Notes under the pieces: generated by a model
The model's database searches: none
What the model was told of the DNA's origin: nothing
The model's input: the letters and a program-made list of their open reading frames with translations, nothing else
Assembly (NCBI RefSeq): GCF_015222005.1
Contig: NZ_JADFFL010000009.1
Coordinates: 1-64,000 of the forward strand
From: Mucilaginibacter myungsuensis
Lineage (GTDB): Bacteria > Bacteroidota > Bacteroidia > Sphingobacteriales > Sphingobacteriaceae
Direction: 5' to 3'
DNA: 64,000 bases
Part shown: positions 53,401 through 62,478 of the stretch, piece by piece
Layout: each line of letters opens with the position of its first letter
How positions within the stretch are numbered: the stretch's first letter is position 1
Position numbers and translations under genes: made by a program

Positions 53401-56400
53401 GCTGTAACGGTGACGGTGCTGTTTGTAGCGCTGTTACCATCGTTAGCTTTAACGGTGATGATAGTAGGCGCTGTGATATCGGCAAATACCGCATCAGGCG
53501 ACGCTACCGGTTTAATATTTACGGTCACCGCGATAGGTAACGATGTTGAACCGTTACGGGTGATGGTGTAAGTAAAGTTGTCTTTGCCGGTGTACGTACC
53601 TACCGGGGTATAGGTGATGGTACGGTTGGCATTTAACGTTACGGTACCATGCAATGGCGCTGTGCCTAAGGTAACAGTAGTTGCAGGCGTTGTGCCCGGA
53701 TCGTTAGCCAGCTCATCAATAACGATAGCCGTATTTATCGGTGTGGTAACCTCATCGGCAATACCCACCGGCAAGGCAGCGGTCACCGTTACGTTCACCC
53801 TGATCGGGTCTGATGTTACACCGTCAGTTGTAACAAGTGTATAAGTAAAGCTGTCTGCACCGATGTAGCCGGCAGTTGGGGTATAAGTAACAACACCCGC
53901 AGCATTAACAGTAGCTGTACCATTGGCCGGGTTAGAGGCAATGTCGACAATGGTCGAAGCGCCACTTGGGCCGTCGTTATTTTTCACGTTCACCAATACC
54001 GGGCTGCCCACTGTGGTAGCCGTAGCATCGGTAGCACCCGTAGGGATAACGCCTACGGTCACAACTATCTGCGTAGATGTTTGCCCTGCTTTAGTAAGCG
54101 TGTAAGTAAAGTTATCCAGACCCACATAATTGGCGGCCGGGGTATAAGTGATCGTATTATCAGCATTGACAACTATTACACCATGCGACGGAGCAACAGA
54201 TCCGGCGTTAACGGTAGATCCAACACCATCAGCATCGTTACCCACCACGTTGGCGGTGATAGCGGTGTTGACCGGGGTAGCTACCAGGTCAGAACTACCT
54301 ATCGGCAATGCAGCACCTACCGATACGCTAACTGTAACCGGGGTAGATGATACACCGTCAGGCGTGGTCAATGTATAAGTAAAGCTATCCGGACCTGTGT
54401 AACCTGTTGTTGGCGTATAGGTGATCACACCGGCGGCATTTACTGTAACCGTACCATGTAATGGTGTAGTTGCGGTAACCGTAGTACCAACACCACTGTT
54501 ACCGTCGTTAGCTTTTACCGGTATCTGGGTAGCAGTATTTGTCACTACAGATATCGCGTCGGCAACACCTACCGGCCTTACTCTTACGTTAACGGTAACA
54601 GGTAAAGAGGCAACGCCATCGGCAGTGGTCAGCACATAAGTATAGCTATCTAAACCAATGTAGTTATTGGTTGGGGTGTAGGTAACTACACCTGTAGCGC
54701 TAACGGTAGTAGTACCATGCAAAGGCTGTGTAGCGGTCACCGTTGTATTGGTAGCGCTGGCTCCGTCATTAGCTTTTACCGTGGTAGCTATCGGGCTGTT
54801 AACGTTGGTCAGTACGGCATCATCTGTACCTACCGGCCTTACGTTAACTGTAACCAGGATCGGGTTAGACACGCCGCCACCCTGAGTTAAGGTATAGGTG
54901 TAAGTATCCACACCCATAAAACCTGTGTTAGGGGTATATGTTACCACACCGGCCGCGTTAACCGCGGTCGTACCGTTCGCGGCCTGAGTGGCCGTAACCG
55001 TAGCTGATGCCGCAACAGCGCCATCGTTAGCTTTAACGGTGATAGCGATAGGTGTATTGATCGTAGTAGTGGCCACATCGGCAACACCTACCAAGCTTAC
55101 ATTAACCGTGATCGGTATCGGTAAAGATGTTACACCGTCCGGAGTGGTCAATGTATAAGTATAAGTATCTACACCTGCAAAACCAGGGTTAGGCGTGTAA
55201 GTAACCTCGCCGGCCGCGTTAACGGTAACTGTACCGTTGGTTGGGTTGGTGGTTGTAACTGTAGTGCCTATCGCGCTTGCGCCATCGTTTGTTTTAACGG
55301 CGGTGGTTACTGGTGTGCCTGGCGTAGTTGCGGCCACATCGGCAACACCTACCGGCCTTACGGTCAGGTTTACAGTAACAGGTAGCGATGCTACACCATC
55401 AGCAGTATTTAAAATATAGGTATAGGTATCTAAACCTACGTAACCTGTGGTCGGGGTGAAAGTGATCACACCGGCGGCATCAATAGCTGTGGTACCATGC
55501 GCAGGCACTGTGCCTATAGTAACAGTAGTACCGGTCGCGCTTGCGCCATCGTTAGTTTTTACAACTGTAGCAATAGCAGCGTTGATGTTAGTAGTTGATG
55601 CATCGTTAACACCCACCGGCCTTACGTTCACTGTAACCGTGATCGGGCCCGACGTTAATCCGCCCCTGGTCAAGGTATAAGTGTAAGTACGTACGCCTAT
55701 GAGATCGGTAGCAGGTGTAAAGGTGATCGTATTATCGGCGTTAACAACCGCTGTTCCGCTTAACGGAGCAGTACCGATAGCTACGGTAGCGCCAACACCG
55801 TCGGCACCATCGTTAGCCAATACAGCAGTGGTTGTTGCGGTATTGATCGGTGTGTTAGTGATATCGGCAACACCGGCAGGCAGCGCGCTAACGGTCACGG
55901 TCACCGTGATCGGGTCAGACACTACACCATCCGGAGTGGTCAATGTATAAGTATAAGTATCGGTACCTGTAAAGCCCGGGTTAGGGGTATAAATGATATT
56001 ACCCGCCGCGTTAACGGTAGTAGTACCATTGGTCCCCGGCGTAGCAGTTACGGTGGTACCTGTTCCGCTGATGCCATCGTTAGTAATAACGTTGGTTGTT
56101 ACCGGCGTATTGGTCGCAGTAACTACAGCAGGATCAGCCACACCCACCGGCCTAACCCTTACGGTCACCGTGATAGGTGCCGATGTTGTGCCATTGTTGG
56201 TAAGCGTATAAGTATAAGTATCTATACCAATGAAGTTATTGTTTGGCGTGTAAGTCACTACACCACCCGCTACGGTAGTAGTACCGTTAGTACCCGGCGT
56301 AGCAGCAACGGTAGCGCCAGTGCCACTTGCACCGTCGTTAGTAATAACGTTGGTGGTAACCGCGGTATTGATCGGCGTAGTTGCAGCATCGGCCACACCT

Positions 56401-59400
56401 ACCGGGGTAACGTTAACGGTCACCGTGATCGGGGTAGATGTTGCACCGTTATTAGTTAAGGTATAAGTATAAGTATCTACACCTATAAAACCTGTGTTAG
56501 GCGTATAAGTTACAGCGCCGCCTACAACAGCTGTTGTGCCGTTGGTACCGTTACCGGCAGTTACGGTAGCTCCTGTGCCGCTGATGCCATCGTTAGTTAC
56601 AACGGTAGTTGTCACCGCGGTGTTCAATGGCGTAGTTGCAACATCGGCCACACCCACCGGACGGATGGTAACCGTTACCGTAGCAGGTGCCGAAGTAGCG
56701 CCGTTATTGGTTAAAGTATAAGTGTAAGTGCCTGTACCAATAAAGCCTGTTGTTGGCGTAAAGGTGATCACGTTACCCGCTGCCGAAATTGTACCGTTGG
56801 TACCGGCAACAGCATTAACAGTTGCACTCACACCGCTCGGGCCATCGTTAGCCGTAACGGTAGTAGCGATAGCCGTATTAAGCGGCGTGGTTACGGCATC
56901 ATCCACAGCTACTGGGTTAACGGTGATGGTCACCGTGATCGGGTCTGATACGATACCGTTCCTGGTCAGCGTATAAGTATAAGTAGTCACACCTACAAAG
57001 TTACTGGTCGGGGTAAAGGTGATCACACCTGCAGCAATTGCTGTAGTGCCGTTAGCACCGTTGATCGGGGTAACCGTAGCGCCGGTCCCGCTCACACCGT
57101 CGTTAGCAAGTACCGTAGTAGCCACAGCGGTATTGATCGGCGTTGATGAAGCATCGGCCACACCGACCGGACGAACGGTTACGTTAACAGTGATAGGATC
57201 TGACTGTATGCCACCTGCGGTAGACAACCTGTAAGTATAAGAATCGATACCGATGAATCCCGCGTTAGGCGTGTAAGTAACCACGTCGCCGGCTACCGTT
57301 GTTGTACCGTTAGCCGGAGTGGTCACGGCTGTTACCGTAGTACCTGTTGCGCTGTTGCCATCATTAGCTTTAACGTTGGTAGCCACGGCGGTATTTACCG
57401 GGGTGGTAGCAACATCATTAGCACCGACCGGCTGCACGTTAATAGTTACCGTGATCGGCGCAGATGTTGCCGCGTTCTTAGTGATCGTATATGTGTAAGT
57501 ATCTACACCTGTGAAAGTAGCGTTAGGCGTATAAGTGATCGTGTTATTCGCGTTCACCACAATAGCGCCATTTGCCGGACCGGTACCTGCCGCCACGGTA
57601 GAACCGATAGCGAAAGAACCATCGTTAGCCAACACGTTAGTGGTAATGGCCGTAGCTATTGGCGTAGTACCATTATCCGGCACACCGATAGGCACAGCGC
57701 TCACAGTAACAGTTACTGTGATAGGATCTGATACCAATGCACCGTTAGTTAAGGTGTAAGTATAGGTATCAACACCTGTAAAGCCTGTGTTTGGTGTGTA
57801 GGTTACCTGGTTGCCGGCTGTTACCGTTGTACCATTGGTTGGCTGGGTAGCGATCACTGTAGCCGTAGCATTCACGGCGCCGTCGTTAGCCCTTACATTG
57901 GTAGTTACCGGGGTGTTGATGAGGGTGATATCTGTATCGTTAACACCCGCCGGCCTTACGGTGGCGCTGATCTGTGCTACAAGGTTAGTAGCGCTTGGTG
58001 CACCGTAGTTATCGCGGATAGTATAAGTTACCGGGGTGCTTGTACCTGCAAAGGTGATCAGCGGGGTAAAGGTAACCACACCGTTAGTAGTGTTCACTGT
58101 ATAAGTACCCTGGTTAGGGATGGTAACCGATGTTTTGGCGACGTTGTCGGCAGGATCAATGATACGTACCGATGTGATGTCGACCGTACCGTCGGGATCC
58201 GAATCGTTAGCCAGCACGTTAATGGCTAATGGCTGACCGGCAACAGCAGTTACGTTATCGGTGACGGCGATAGGAGCCTGATCCAAACCAAAATCCAGAC
58301 CGGTAACATCAAGGCTGGTGCCTGGCGTAGATACCGCTATCTGCAGGTTAGGCGTACCCGTCTCGATACCTGTACCTGCGCCGTTGTTAAGGCCAAAGGC
58401 CTCGCCCGATGGCACCCACGATAAAGGCAGGTTGGGCGCGACAGATGCTAACGTGCCACCAATGGCTGCGTTATTAGTAGATATAGCGACGATATAAGTA
58501 CCGTTATCGGCACCGGCAAAAGTATAAGTGCCATTAGCGGCTACAGCAGCTTTATTAACAATGGTAGTACCGCTTACTAAATAAGCGAACAACTGCGAAC
58601 CTGCTACAGTTGATATGCCTATGCCGGAAATAGATGCATCAAGGTTACCGTTAGGGTCGTTCACTACCGTACCCGAAATGGATATACCGATAATGCTCTT
58701 TAGGTTATAATCCTCGGCCTCGCCATCGGCGGCAAAGGCTGTACTGCGCTCATCCACCGTAGTTCCAGCAACATCAACCAAATTGGTGGTGGAGATACGG
58801 AAACGGGCATATAAAAGACCGGACCTGATGATACTCGAGAATAGCGCATTAGGATAATTAAGCGTAATATTTTGATTGGTTGTATTAGCCGGGATAGTTG
58901 CCGTGACCACCTCATTAGCGCCAAAAACACCATCGCGGTTAAAATCTATCCAGCCGTATAAAGTGGCAGGTACATTCTTACCGTTGGTTACGGGAAGGGT
59001 AACGGAGTAATCGCCGGGTTGGTTAACTCTCAGATCAGGCAGAGCACTTGGAGTGAGTGTGGCCTCATCATTAGCGCCGGTAAGGTCATCGTTGGTAGCA
59101 GCGGCACCAAATATCTGGTTACCATCAGCATCAACGTTGTTAGCCCCTATGTAAACGTTGGCTTGCGGGATCAGCGGTGTAGTTGGATAGTTAACTACAG
59201 CGTAAGTACCATCGCCCGAAAAAACATCGGTAATGGCAAAATTATCAATATAGTGGCCGGTTGCCCCGTAGGTTGCCGGGTTATCGCCAAGATCAAAAGG
59301 TAACACAAAGCCGATAGCCATAGCTGTGATACCCGAACCACGCATAGATACGTTATTAAGGTTACGGGCACCACGGGCAAACATTACCGCCTGTACACCA

Positions 59401-60083
59401 AAGTTTCCCGGTGCAAGGTCTGCACGCAAGCGGAAAGAGCGGCCACCGTTAGACAGGTCCATCAGGTAGTGATCATCAGACGCGCCCCCTTGCGAACGTT
59501 TGTTCAGCAACTGCCAGGCCACAGGGTTAGGGGTATCACCCGAGATATATTCGCCCTGCGAATCGATAGACTCGGCATCGCCGATCACCATACCCGGGTA
59601 GTTAACATCCGTATAAACACCGTTGATCAGGATAGCTACCTTAACGTCGATATCAAAAGTTGCGGTAGAGTTACCGGTGGTTGCCAAACCTGTACCTGCT
59701 ATACCACGCGAACCTGGCTTGGGTAAATTATTCCCCGAATAGAGCAGATCCAACCCATCACCCTCAAAGTTACCGGGGGTGTAAGGGACCATGGTTATGG
59801 CGTTGGTGAACACCTGGTTAGACATGATAGCCGTGATACGCACCGTAGGCGAATATTGCCAAACGTAAGTACCCTCGGTAACGTGGTTAGCATCTGAACT
59901 GGCGGGTGCTGATATTAGCGTAGACCCTGCGACAGTAGGATCCCAGTTAAGCCAGAAAACCGACCCCGTAAGTGTAGAGCCGGCGGTACCGCCAACGGCA
60001 TAGTGCTGCGCTTTAGCTTGGTTAAAAAGCTGAAAAACAAGCACAAACACAATGAAAAACCTTAAAAAGTATTTATTGCCCAT
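50433..60083 (-). CDS. Giant CshA-type repeat adhesin with type IX sorting domain
   Basis: 3216 aa. A signal peptide (residues 1-26) is followed by a CshA NR2-like non-repetitive domain (about 27-320), a GEVED domain (about 320-460; GWIDFNRDGVFG, GEAEDYN) and a Cna-B/SdrD-like domain (463-600). A divergent repeat follows, then 24 Ig-like/cadherin-like units of about 87 aa (to about 2800) with the pattern NTPVTTNVKANDG, TYTPN-G-D-YTYTL. Two DUF11-type segments (2800-3030), one more repeat and a gliding-motility C-terminal domain (LFTPNGDGVNDTF, WTGEGLNEGTYYY) end the protein. It should be secreted by T9SS and displayed on the cell surface for adhesion or gliding. Repeats are recently homogenised, so length may vary among strains. 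Confidence 0.92.
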   Translation of the reverse strand: MGNKYFLRFFIVFVLVFQLFNQAKAQHYAVGGTAGSTLTGSVFWLNWDPTVAGSTLISAPASSDANHVTEGTYVWQYSPTVRITAIMSNQVFTNAITMVPYTPGNFEGDGLDLLYSGNNLPKPGSRGIAGTGLATTGNSTATFDIDVKVAILINGVYTDVNYPGMVIGDAESIDSQGEYISGDTPNPVAWQLLNKRSQGGASDDHYLMDLSNGGRSFRLRADLAPGNFGVQAVMFARGARNLNNVSMRGSGITAMAIGFVLPFDLGDNPATYGATGHYIDNFAITDVFSGDGTYAVVNYPTTPLIPQANVYIGANNVDADGNQIFGAAATNDDLTGANDEATLTPSALPDLRVNQPGDYSVTLPVTNGKNVPATLYGWIDFNRDGVFGANEVVTATIPANTTNQNITLNYPNALFSSIIRSGLLYARFRISTTNLVDVAGTTVDERSTAFAADGEAEDYNLKSIIGISISGTVVNDPNGNLDASISGIGISTVAGSQLFAYLVSGTTIVNKAAVAANGTYTFAGADNGTYIVAISTNNAAIGGTLASVAPNLPLSWVPSGEAFGLNNGAGTGIETGTPNLQIAVSTPGTSLDVTGLDFGLDQAPIAVTDNVTAVAGQPLAINVLANDSDPDGTVDITSVRIIDPADNVAKTSVTIPNQGTYTVNTTNGVVTFTPLITFAGTSTPVTYTIRDNYGAPSATNLVAQISATVRPAGVNDTDITLINTPVTTNVRANDGAVNATATVIATQPTNGTTVTAGNQVTYTPNTGFTGVDTYTYTLTNGALVSDPITVTVTVSAVPIGVPDNGTTPIATAITTNVLANDGSFAIGSTVAAGTGPANGAIVVNANNTITYTPNATFTGVDTYTYTITKNAATSAPITVTINVQPVGANDVATTPVNTAVATNVKANDGNSATGTTVTAVTTPANGTTTVAGDVVTYTPNAGFIGIDSYTYRLSTAGGIQSDPITVNVTVRPVGVADASSTPINTAVATTVLANDGVSGTGATVTPINGANGTTAIAAGVITFTPTSNFVGVTTYTYTLTRNGIVSDPITVTITVNPVAVDDAVTTPLNTAIATTVTANDGPSGVSATVNAVAGTNGTISAAGNVITFTPTTGFIGTGTYTYTLTNNGATSAPATVTVTIRPVGVADVATTPLNTAVTTTVVTNDGISGTGATVTAGNGTNGTTAVVGGAVTYTPNTGFIGVDTYTYTLTNNGATSTPITVTVNVTPVGVADAATTPINTAVTTNVITNDGASGTGATVAATPGTNGTTTVAGGVVTYTPNNNFIGIDTYTYTLTNNGTTSAPITVTVRVRPVGVADPAVVTATNTPVTTNVITNDGISGTGTTVTATPGTNGTTTVNAAGNIIYTPNPGFTGTDTYTYTLTTPDGVVSDPITVTVTVSALPAGVADITNTPINTATTTAVLANDGADGVGATVAIGTAPLSGTAVVNADNTITFTPATDLIGVRTYTYTLTRGGLTSGPITVTVNVRPVGVNDASTTNINAAIATVVKTNDGASATGTTVTIGTVPAHGTTAIDAAGVITFTPTTGYVGLDTYTYILNTADGVASLPVTVNLTVRPVGVADVAATTPGTPVTTAVKTNDGASAIGTTVTTTNPTNGTVTVNAAGEVTYTPNPGFAGVDTYTYTLTTPDGVTSLPIPITVNVSLVGVADVATTTINTPIAITVKANDGAVAASATVTATQAANGTTAVNAAGVVTYTPNTGFMGVDTYTYTLTQGGGVSNPILVTVNVRPVGTDDAVLTNVNSPIATTVKANDGASATNTTVTATQPLHGTTTVSATGVVTYTPTNNYIGLDSYTYVLTTADGVASLPVTVNVRVRPVGVADAISVVTNTATQIPVKANDGNSGVGTTVTATTPLHGTVTVNAAGVITYTPTTGYTGPDSFTYTLTTPDGVSSTPVTVSVSVGAALPIGSSDLVATPVNTAITANVVGNDADGVGSTVNAGSVAPSHGVIVVNADNTITYTPAANYVGLDNFTYTLTKAGQTSTQIVVTVGVIPTGATDATATTVGSPVLVNVKNNDGPSGASTIVDIASNPANGTATVNAAGVVTYTPTAGYIGADSFTYTLVTTDGVTSDPIRVNVTVTAALPVGIADEVTTPINTAIVIDELANDPGTTPATTVTLGTAPLHGTVTLNANRTITYTPVGTYTGKDNFTYTITRNGSTSLPIAVTVNIKPVASPDAVFADITAPTIITVKANDGNSATNSTVTVTAPTNGTATVNANGQVIYTPNPGYSGPDSFTYRLTTPDGVVSDPVTVTVTVTAAAGVADTDTTPFNTPITTNVRANDGASQATATVAATNGSHGTTVVNANGTVTYTPINYVGLDTYTYTLTNGGITSAPITVTISVKPVGTFDGASTPINTPVTTAVKNNDGASGVGTTIIPTNGANGTTSVNPDGTITYTPATNYTGTDTYTYTLRTSDGVVSDPISVTVSVRLVGVADNVSTLVNVPVTTNVKANDGVSGNGANVTPTDGLHGTTTVNAAGLVTYTPNAGYSGLDTYTYTLSIPGAVSDQITVTVSIKGNGLPDVASTDVGTPVAINVKGNDGATNANATVVPLNGQFGTAIADASGVVTYTPSIGFIGNDTFTYTLVTPDGVASDPITVSVTVRPQGVADTYNTPVNTAINNAILVNDGVSANGATITLVTPPANGTAVLNADNTFTYTPATGSVGVDNYTYRLTNNGIQSNAISVTINVTPIGVADLSQTPVNTPVTINVKANDGAAAATATVVIATQPAIGTATVNAAGQVIYTPANNYVGTQTFTYTLNINGAVSAPINITVIVYASSMTLTKVATNTVTKVGDVINYNIVVTNTGTAVLNNVVVTDAGADAGSITPSNIAILPAGANATVTARHTVTQADVDNGGYVNQASVRATDQSGNPIVGPVSDDPNTPAPNDGTNTVITANTAIKLTKTGVATADQITYTFLFENIGNTTLVAVNLTDIKLGINNQAMIIPGGSLAPGATFTFTSVYTLTDADKTAGTVTNSATATGTDGKGNTVPSTGPTGTTTTPLVAMPKAMDDVAVRNGISPVIIPILDNDVQGTVALDPATITIGTPPSNGSVTINADGTITYTPNAGYTGPDAFTYRVKDVNGNFTNEATVNISGSGVALTPPTLFTPNGDGVNDTFEIRGLGAFAVNDITITNRWGNAVYRSTGNYQNNWTGEGLNEGTYYYVLRLKVNAADGNYLTVKGWVTLLRTFKK
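51681..57957 (-). repeat. 24 tandem repeats of about 261 bp inside the adhesin gene
   Basis: The coding sequence repeats with an average 87-codon period. Each unit starts with PVGVAD-like text, contains an ND-G turn and closes with a YTYTL strand. Units 5-8 (counted from the divergent first repeat) are the most alike. The Ala/Thr/Val-biased codons also create a ladder of antisense open frames. Confidence 0.85.
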
Positions 60084-60581
60084 ATTAGGAGATATGATCG
60101 TGAAAAGGCGGAGTTACCACCGTAAAATTTAAAATAAAGGTGCGGAAGGCTGCGGCGCGGATGCCGCCTTGCTTAATAAGATATTGTGACAACGTAAAAT
60201 TTATTTATACAGTAACTATTAAGTAAAACCATCACACTTTTCCGCTTACAAAAGTCTCAAAACGTGCATCATCTATCAATTACTTAAACAAGTAAACGGT
60301 TGCAGTGTATAAATAACAGGTCAAAATGCAGGCCATTTTTTTGCCGGCCCCATTTTGGCGTTAAAAGTAATCATTTATAACAAATTTTACACAGCATGCA
60401 AATAAGTTTGGCACGCTAACAACCAATAGTTGTTAGTTAAAATATTTGCCTTTCGAAGAAGCCATTATTAACGTTAAGTACATTATAAAGTTGTCCTAAC
60501 AAAAATCTGCGAAATACCTGCCAGATCTTTTGCCAAAAAATTGATCAATATTTTTAAAGCCCTCCGCGCCTGCCCAAGGAT
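60084..60581. other. AT-rich intergenic region upstream of the adhesin
   Basis: No gene is seen. On the minus strand TAAATTTT (60131-60124) is one base from the -7 consensus and lies about 40 nt before the adhesin start, a candidate promoter. Confidence 0.4.
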
Positions 60582-60943
60582 TTGAAGATCAGGGGCAGAT
60601 CGGCGCATTGGGCCATCACGCCCGATTGTGCCAAATATGTGGTAGAATATATTGAGCGGTTTGGTTTTAAACGATTGTTAAGGTATATGATCAATACCGA
60701 GAAAATTTCTTTTTCAGTCCATCACCATGCGATCATCATTTAAAAATTCGGTATCAATAATAACTATCGCTACGTTGACAGACCTGCCGACGGGCACGGG
60801 GCCGGATATTAAAGGTCAGCGACCTGGGCAACCTGCTTAACTCTGATCGTTTGTTCGCAGGCCGGTTCGACATCCGCGAAGACGAAAAGATATTTAGCCT
60901 GATAGATGAAGCCGTCGACCAAAAAGCGGCACTGCAACAATAA
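60582..60943 (+). pseudogene. Decayed core-2/I-branching GlcNAc-transferase (GT14-like) relic
   Basis: Reading the three plus-strand frames in turn gives a coherent C-terminal half of a bacterial beta-1,6-N-acetylglucosaminyltransferase. Segments are GRSAHWAITPDCAKYVVEY, then QSITMRSSFKNSV, NNNYRYVD, TDLPTGTGPDI and finally SDLGNLLNSDRLFAGRFD up to the stop at 60943. At least four frame changes and missing N-terminal half show that it is no longer functional. Family identity is by recall of the characteristic order of these blocks. Confidence 0.6.
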
Positions 60944-61099
60944 CCGATAAACGGTTATAAGCCACTCCTAAAATTTATAGCCGATACAACCATCAAAAAT
61001 TTTATATATAATTGTGCGTTAAAATAAACCGCAATTAGTATACACGTATAAACTTTTTGTTATAATTAAAAAGTAAACCAAGGCTTAAATTTTGCGCAA

Positions 61100-61717
61100 A
61101 TGAAGGAGATAGCTCTTATTGAGGATGACCACGTTTTAAGGAATAGCTATCTTAAATATTTTAACCTCACCAATGCTTTTTCGGTACTTTTTTGTGTGAA
61201 CGATATCCCCGACGCGATAGAGGTTAATCACCTGCAACCCCAGATCATTCTACTAGATATCAATTTGCCATCCGGCTCTGGTATTGATCAGATCGGCATC
61301 CTTAACCAGCATTTCCCGAACAGTAAGATCGTTATACTATCAAGTCTGGAGAACCCGGCTTTGACCCGTAAAGCATTAGAGGCAGGTGCAGTAGGCTTCC
61401 TGCTTAAATCGAGCAGTTTGGCTTACATTGCCGAATCGATATCTAAATTAGACGACGGCGGATCGCCATTCTCTCCCGGTACCATGTCGCACGTATTGCA
61501 ACACAACGACGAACCGATAGAAGAACCCGGCGAATTTACCAAACGTGAATTGGAGCTGATCAAACTCATCAGCGAAGGCGTGGCCAACAAAACCGCTGCC
61601 GACAAGCTGAACGTGACCTACTTCACCATCAACCAGCACCTAAAGAATATCTACAAAAAACTGAATATCAATTCAAAATCCGAATTGATATCGTGGTATT
61701 TGAACAGGCGGAAGTAG
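61100..61717 (+). CDS. NarL/LuxR-type response regulator
   Basis: 205 aa. The receiver domain has acidic EDD at the start, the phospho-acceptor Asp in IILLDINLPSGSG, Ser in VILSS and Lys in FLLKSSS. A LuxR-type HTH (FTKRELELIKLISEGVANKT, TYFTINQHLKNIYKKLNINS) follows. The cognate kinase is not adjacent. The gene lies 1 kb from the adhesin operon and could regulate it, but nothing in sequence proves this. A near-consensus -7 sequence (TTAAATTTTG) ends about 9 nt before the ATG. Confidence 0.92.
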   Translation: MKEIALIEDDHVLRNSYLKYFNLTNAFSVLFCVNDIPDAIEVNHLQPQIILLDINLPSGSGIDQIGILNQHFPNSKIVILSSLENPALTRKALEAGAVGFLLKSSSLAYIAESISKLDDGGSPFSPGTMSHVLQHNDEPIEEPGEFTKRELELIKLISEGVANKTAADKLNVTYFTINQHLKNIYKKLNINSKSELISWYLNRRK

Positions 61718-61738
61718 GCCATCGCTAACTACGAGAGG

Positions 61739-62125
61739 CTAAGCAAACTCTGCCATTTCTGTTAACTCTTTACCAAGCTCCTTAAGCCCAGTGAGTATTT
61801 TGGCCGCTTGCTTGGGTGTCACGGTACGCTTGCCGTTAATATATTCTGATAACTGACTGTTTTGCATCTTAATACGCTTTGCAAAGCCGGTAGGACTGAT
61901 CTCTTTGTGTAGCTCAAAAAACGAGCTAAGATCAAATAAAAAAGTGATCTGATCTTCAGTAATAGTTTTTTTGGTATCCTCGAAGAACAAGTTATAAGCC
62001 TGAACAACATCAGCTTTCAATTCAGTTATCGTTTGACCGTAACCTGCGATCAGACCGTTCGACTCCTCCCGGTGCGCCCAGTAACCATCTTGGTTCTTTT
62101 CAACTGTGAATTTCACGATCTTCAT
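61739..62125 (-). CDS. hicB: HicB-type antitoxin with C-terminal HTH
   Basis: 128 aa. The N-terminal half has the degenerate RNase H fold of HicB (FTVEKNQDGYWAHREESNGLIAGYG), and the C-terminal half a helix-turn-helix (GFAKRIKMQNSQLSEYINGKRT) for DNA binding. It follows hicA by 47 nt in a toxin-first operon. It should neutralise HicA and repress the promoter via operators at 62382 and 62414. Confidence 0.9.
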   Translation of the reverse strand: MKIVKFTVEKNQDGYWAHREESNGLIAGYGQTITELKADVVQAYNLFFEDTKKTITEDQITFLFDLSSFFELHKEISPTGFAKRIKMQNSQLSEYINGKRTVTPKQAAKILTGLKELGKELTEMAEFA

Positions 62126-62172
62126 GATGATATTTTTAATTAAATATATGTATAGTACTAAAAGCAGCGTTC

Positions 62173-62355
62173 TTAAATTCCCGCCTGTTTCTTGATGGCA
62201 TTTTCTAACCCTTTTGGAACCTCCTTTGCTCCATGATACGGGAAAATGATCGTCGCTGTTTTAATCGAGTGTTTCATCTTAATGTGGCTACCCTCTTGAC
62301 TAACGGCGAACCAACCATCCTTCTTCAGTTTTTTAAATAGTTCTGATGATTTCAT
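62173..62355 (-). CDS. hicA: HicA-type mRNA interferase toxin
   Basis: 60 aa, the usual length. The dsRBD-like fold shows the strand-turn KKLKKDGWFAVSQEGSH with the catalytic His in GSHIKMKH and a final hydrophobic strand TATIIFPYHG. Family members cleave mRNA when free of HicB. Toxin-first order is typical. Confidence 0.9.
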   Translation of the reverse strand: MKSSELFKKLKKDGWFAVSQEGSHIKMKHSIKTATIIFPYHGAKEVPKGLENAIKKQAGI

Positions 62356-62377
62356 CTTCGTTCTTGCGGGGCTTATT

Positions 62378-62431
62378 CAAAAGTAAGATATATTTCACTA
62401 TTCACCGACAGAGAGTGAAATATATTTCACT
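62378..62431 (-). promoter_or_regulatory. hicAB promoter with two operators
   Basis: TACTTTTG on the minus strand (62385-62378) is the -7 box. A perfect 18-bp palindrome lies at 62414-62431 and an imperfect copy (16 of 18 identical) at 62382-62399, exactly 32 bp apart (three turns). The proximal copy overlaps the -7 box, so a bound repressor would block transcription. Confidence 0.65.
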
Positions 62432-62478
62432 TAAATTACACCATCTATGTATCCGACCAACCTACTTCGTCTCAGCTA

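Noticed and set aside
51681..57957. CRISPR-like repetition
   Set aside because: Repeats are about 261 bp, contiguous and coding, with no spacers and no cas genes.
50827..58008. A ladder of plus-strand open frames of 60-130 codons opposite the adhesin repeats
   Set aside because: They repeat with the 261-bp period of the sense gene, have no start signals and are explained by the Ala/Thr/Val-biased codons of the sense strand.
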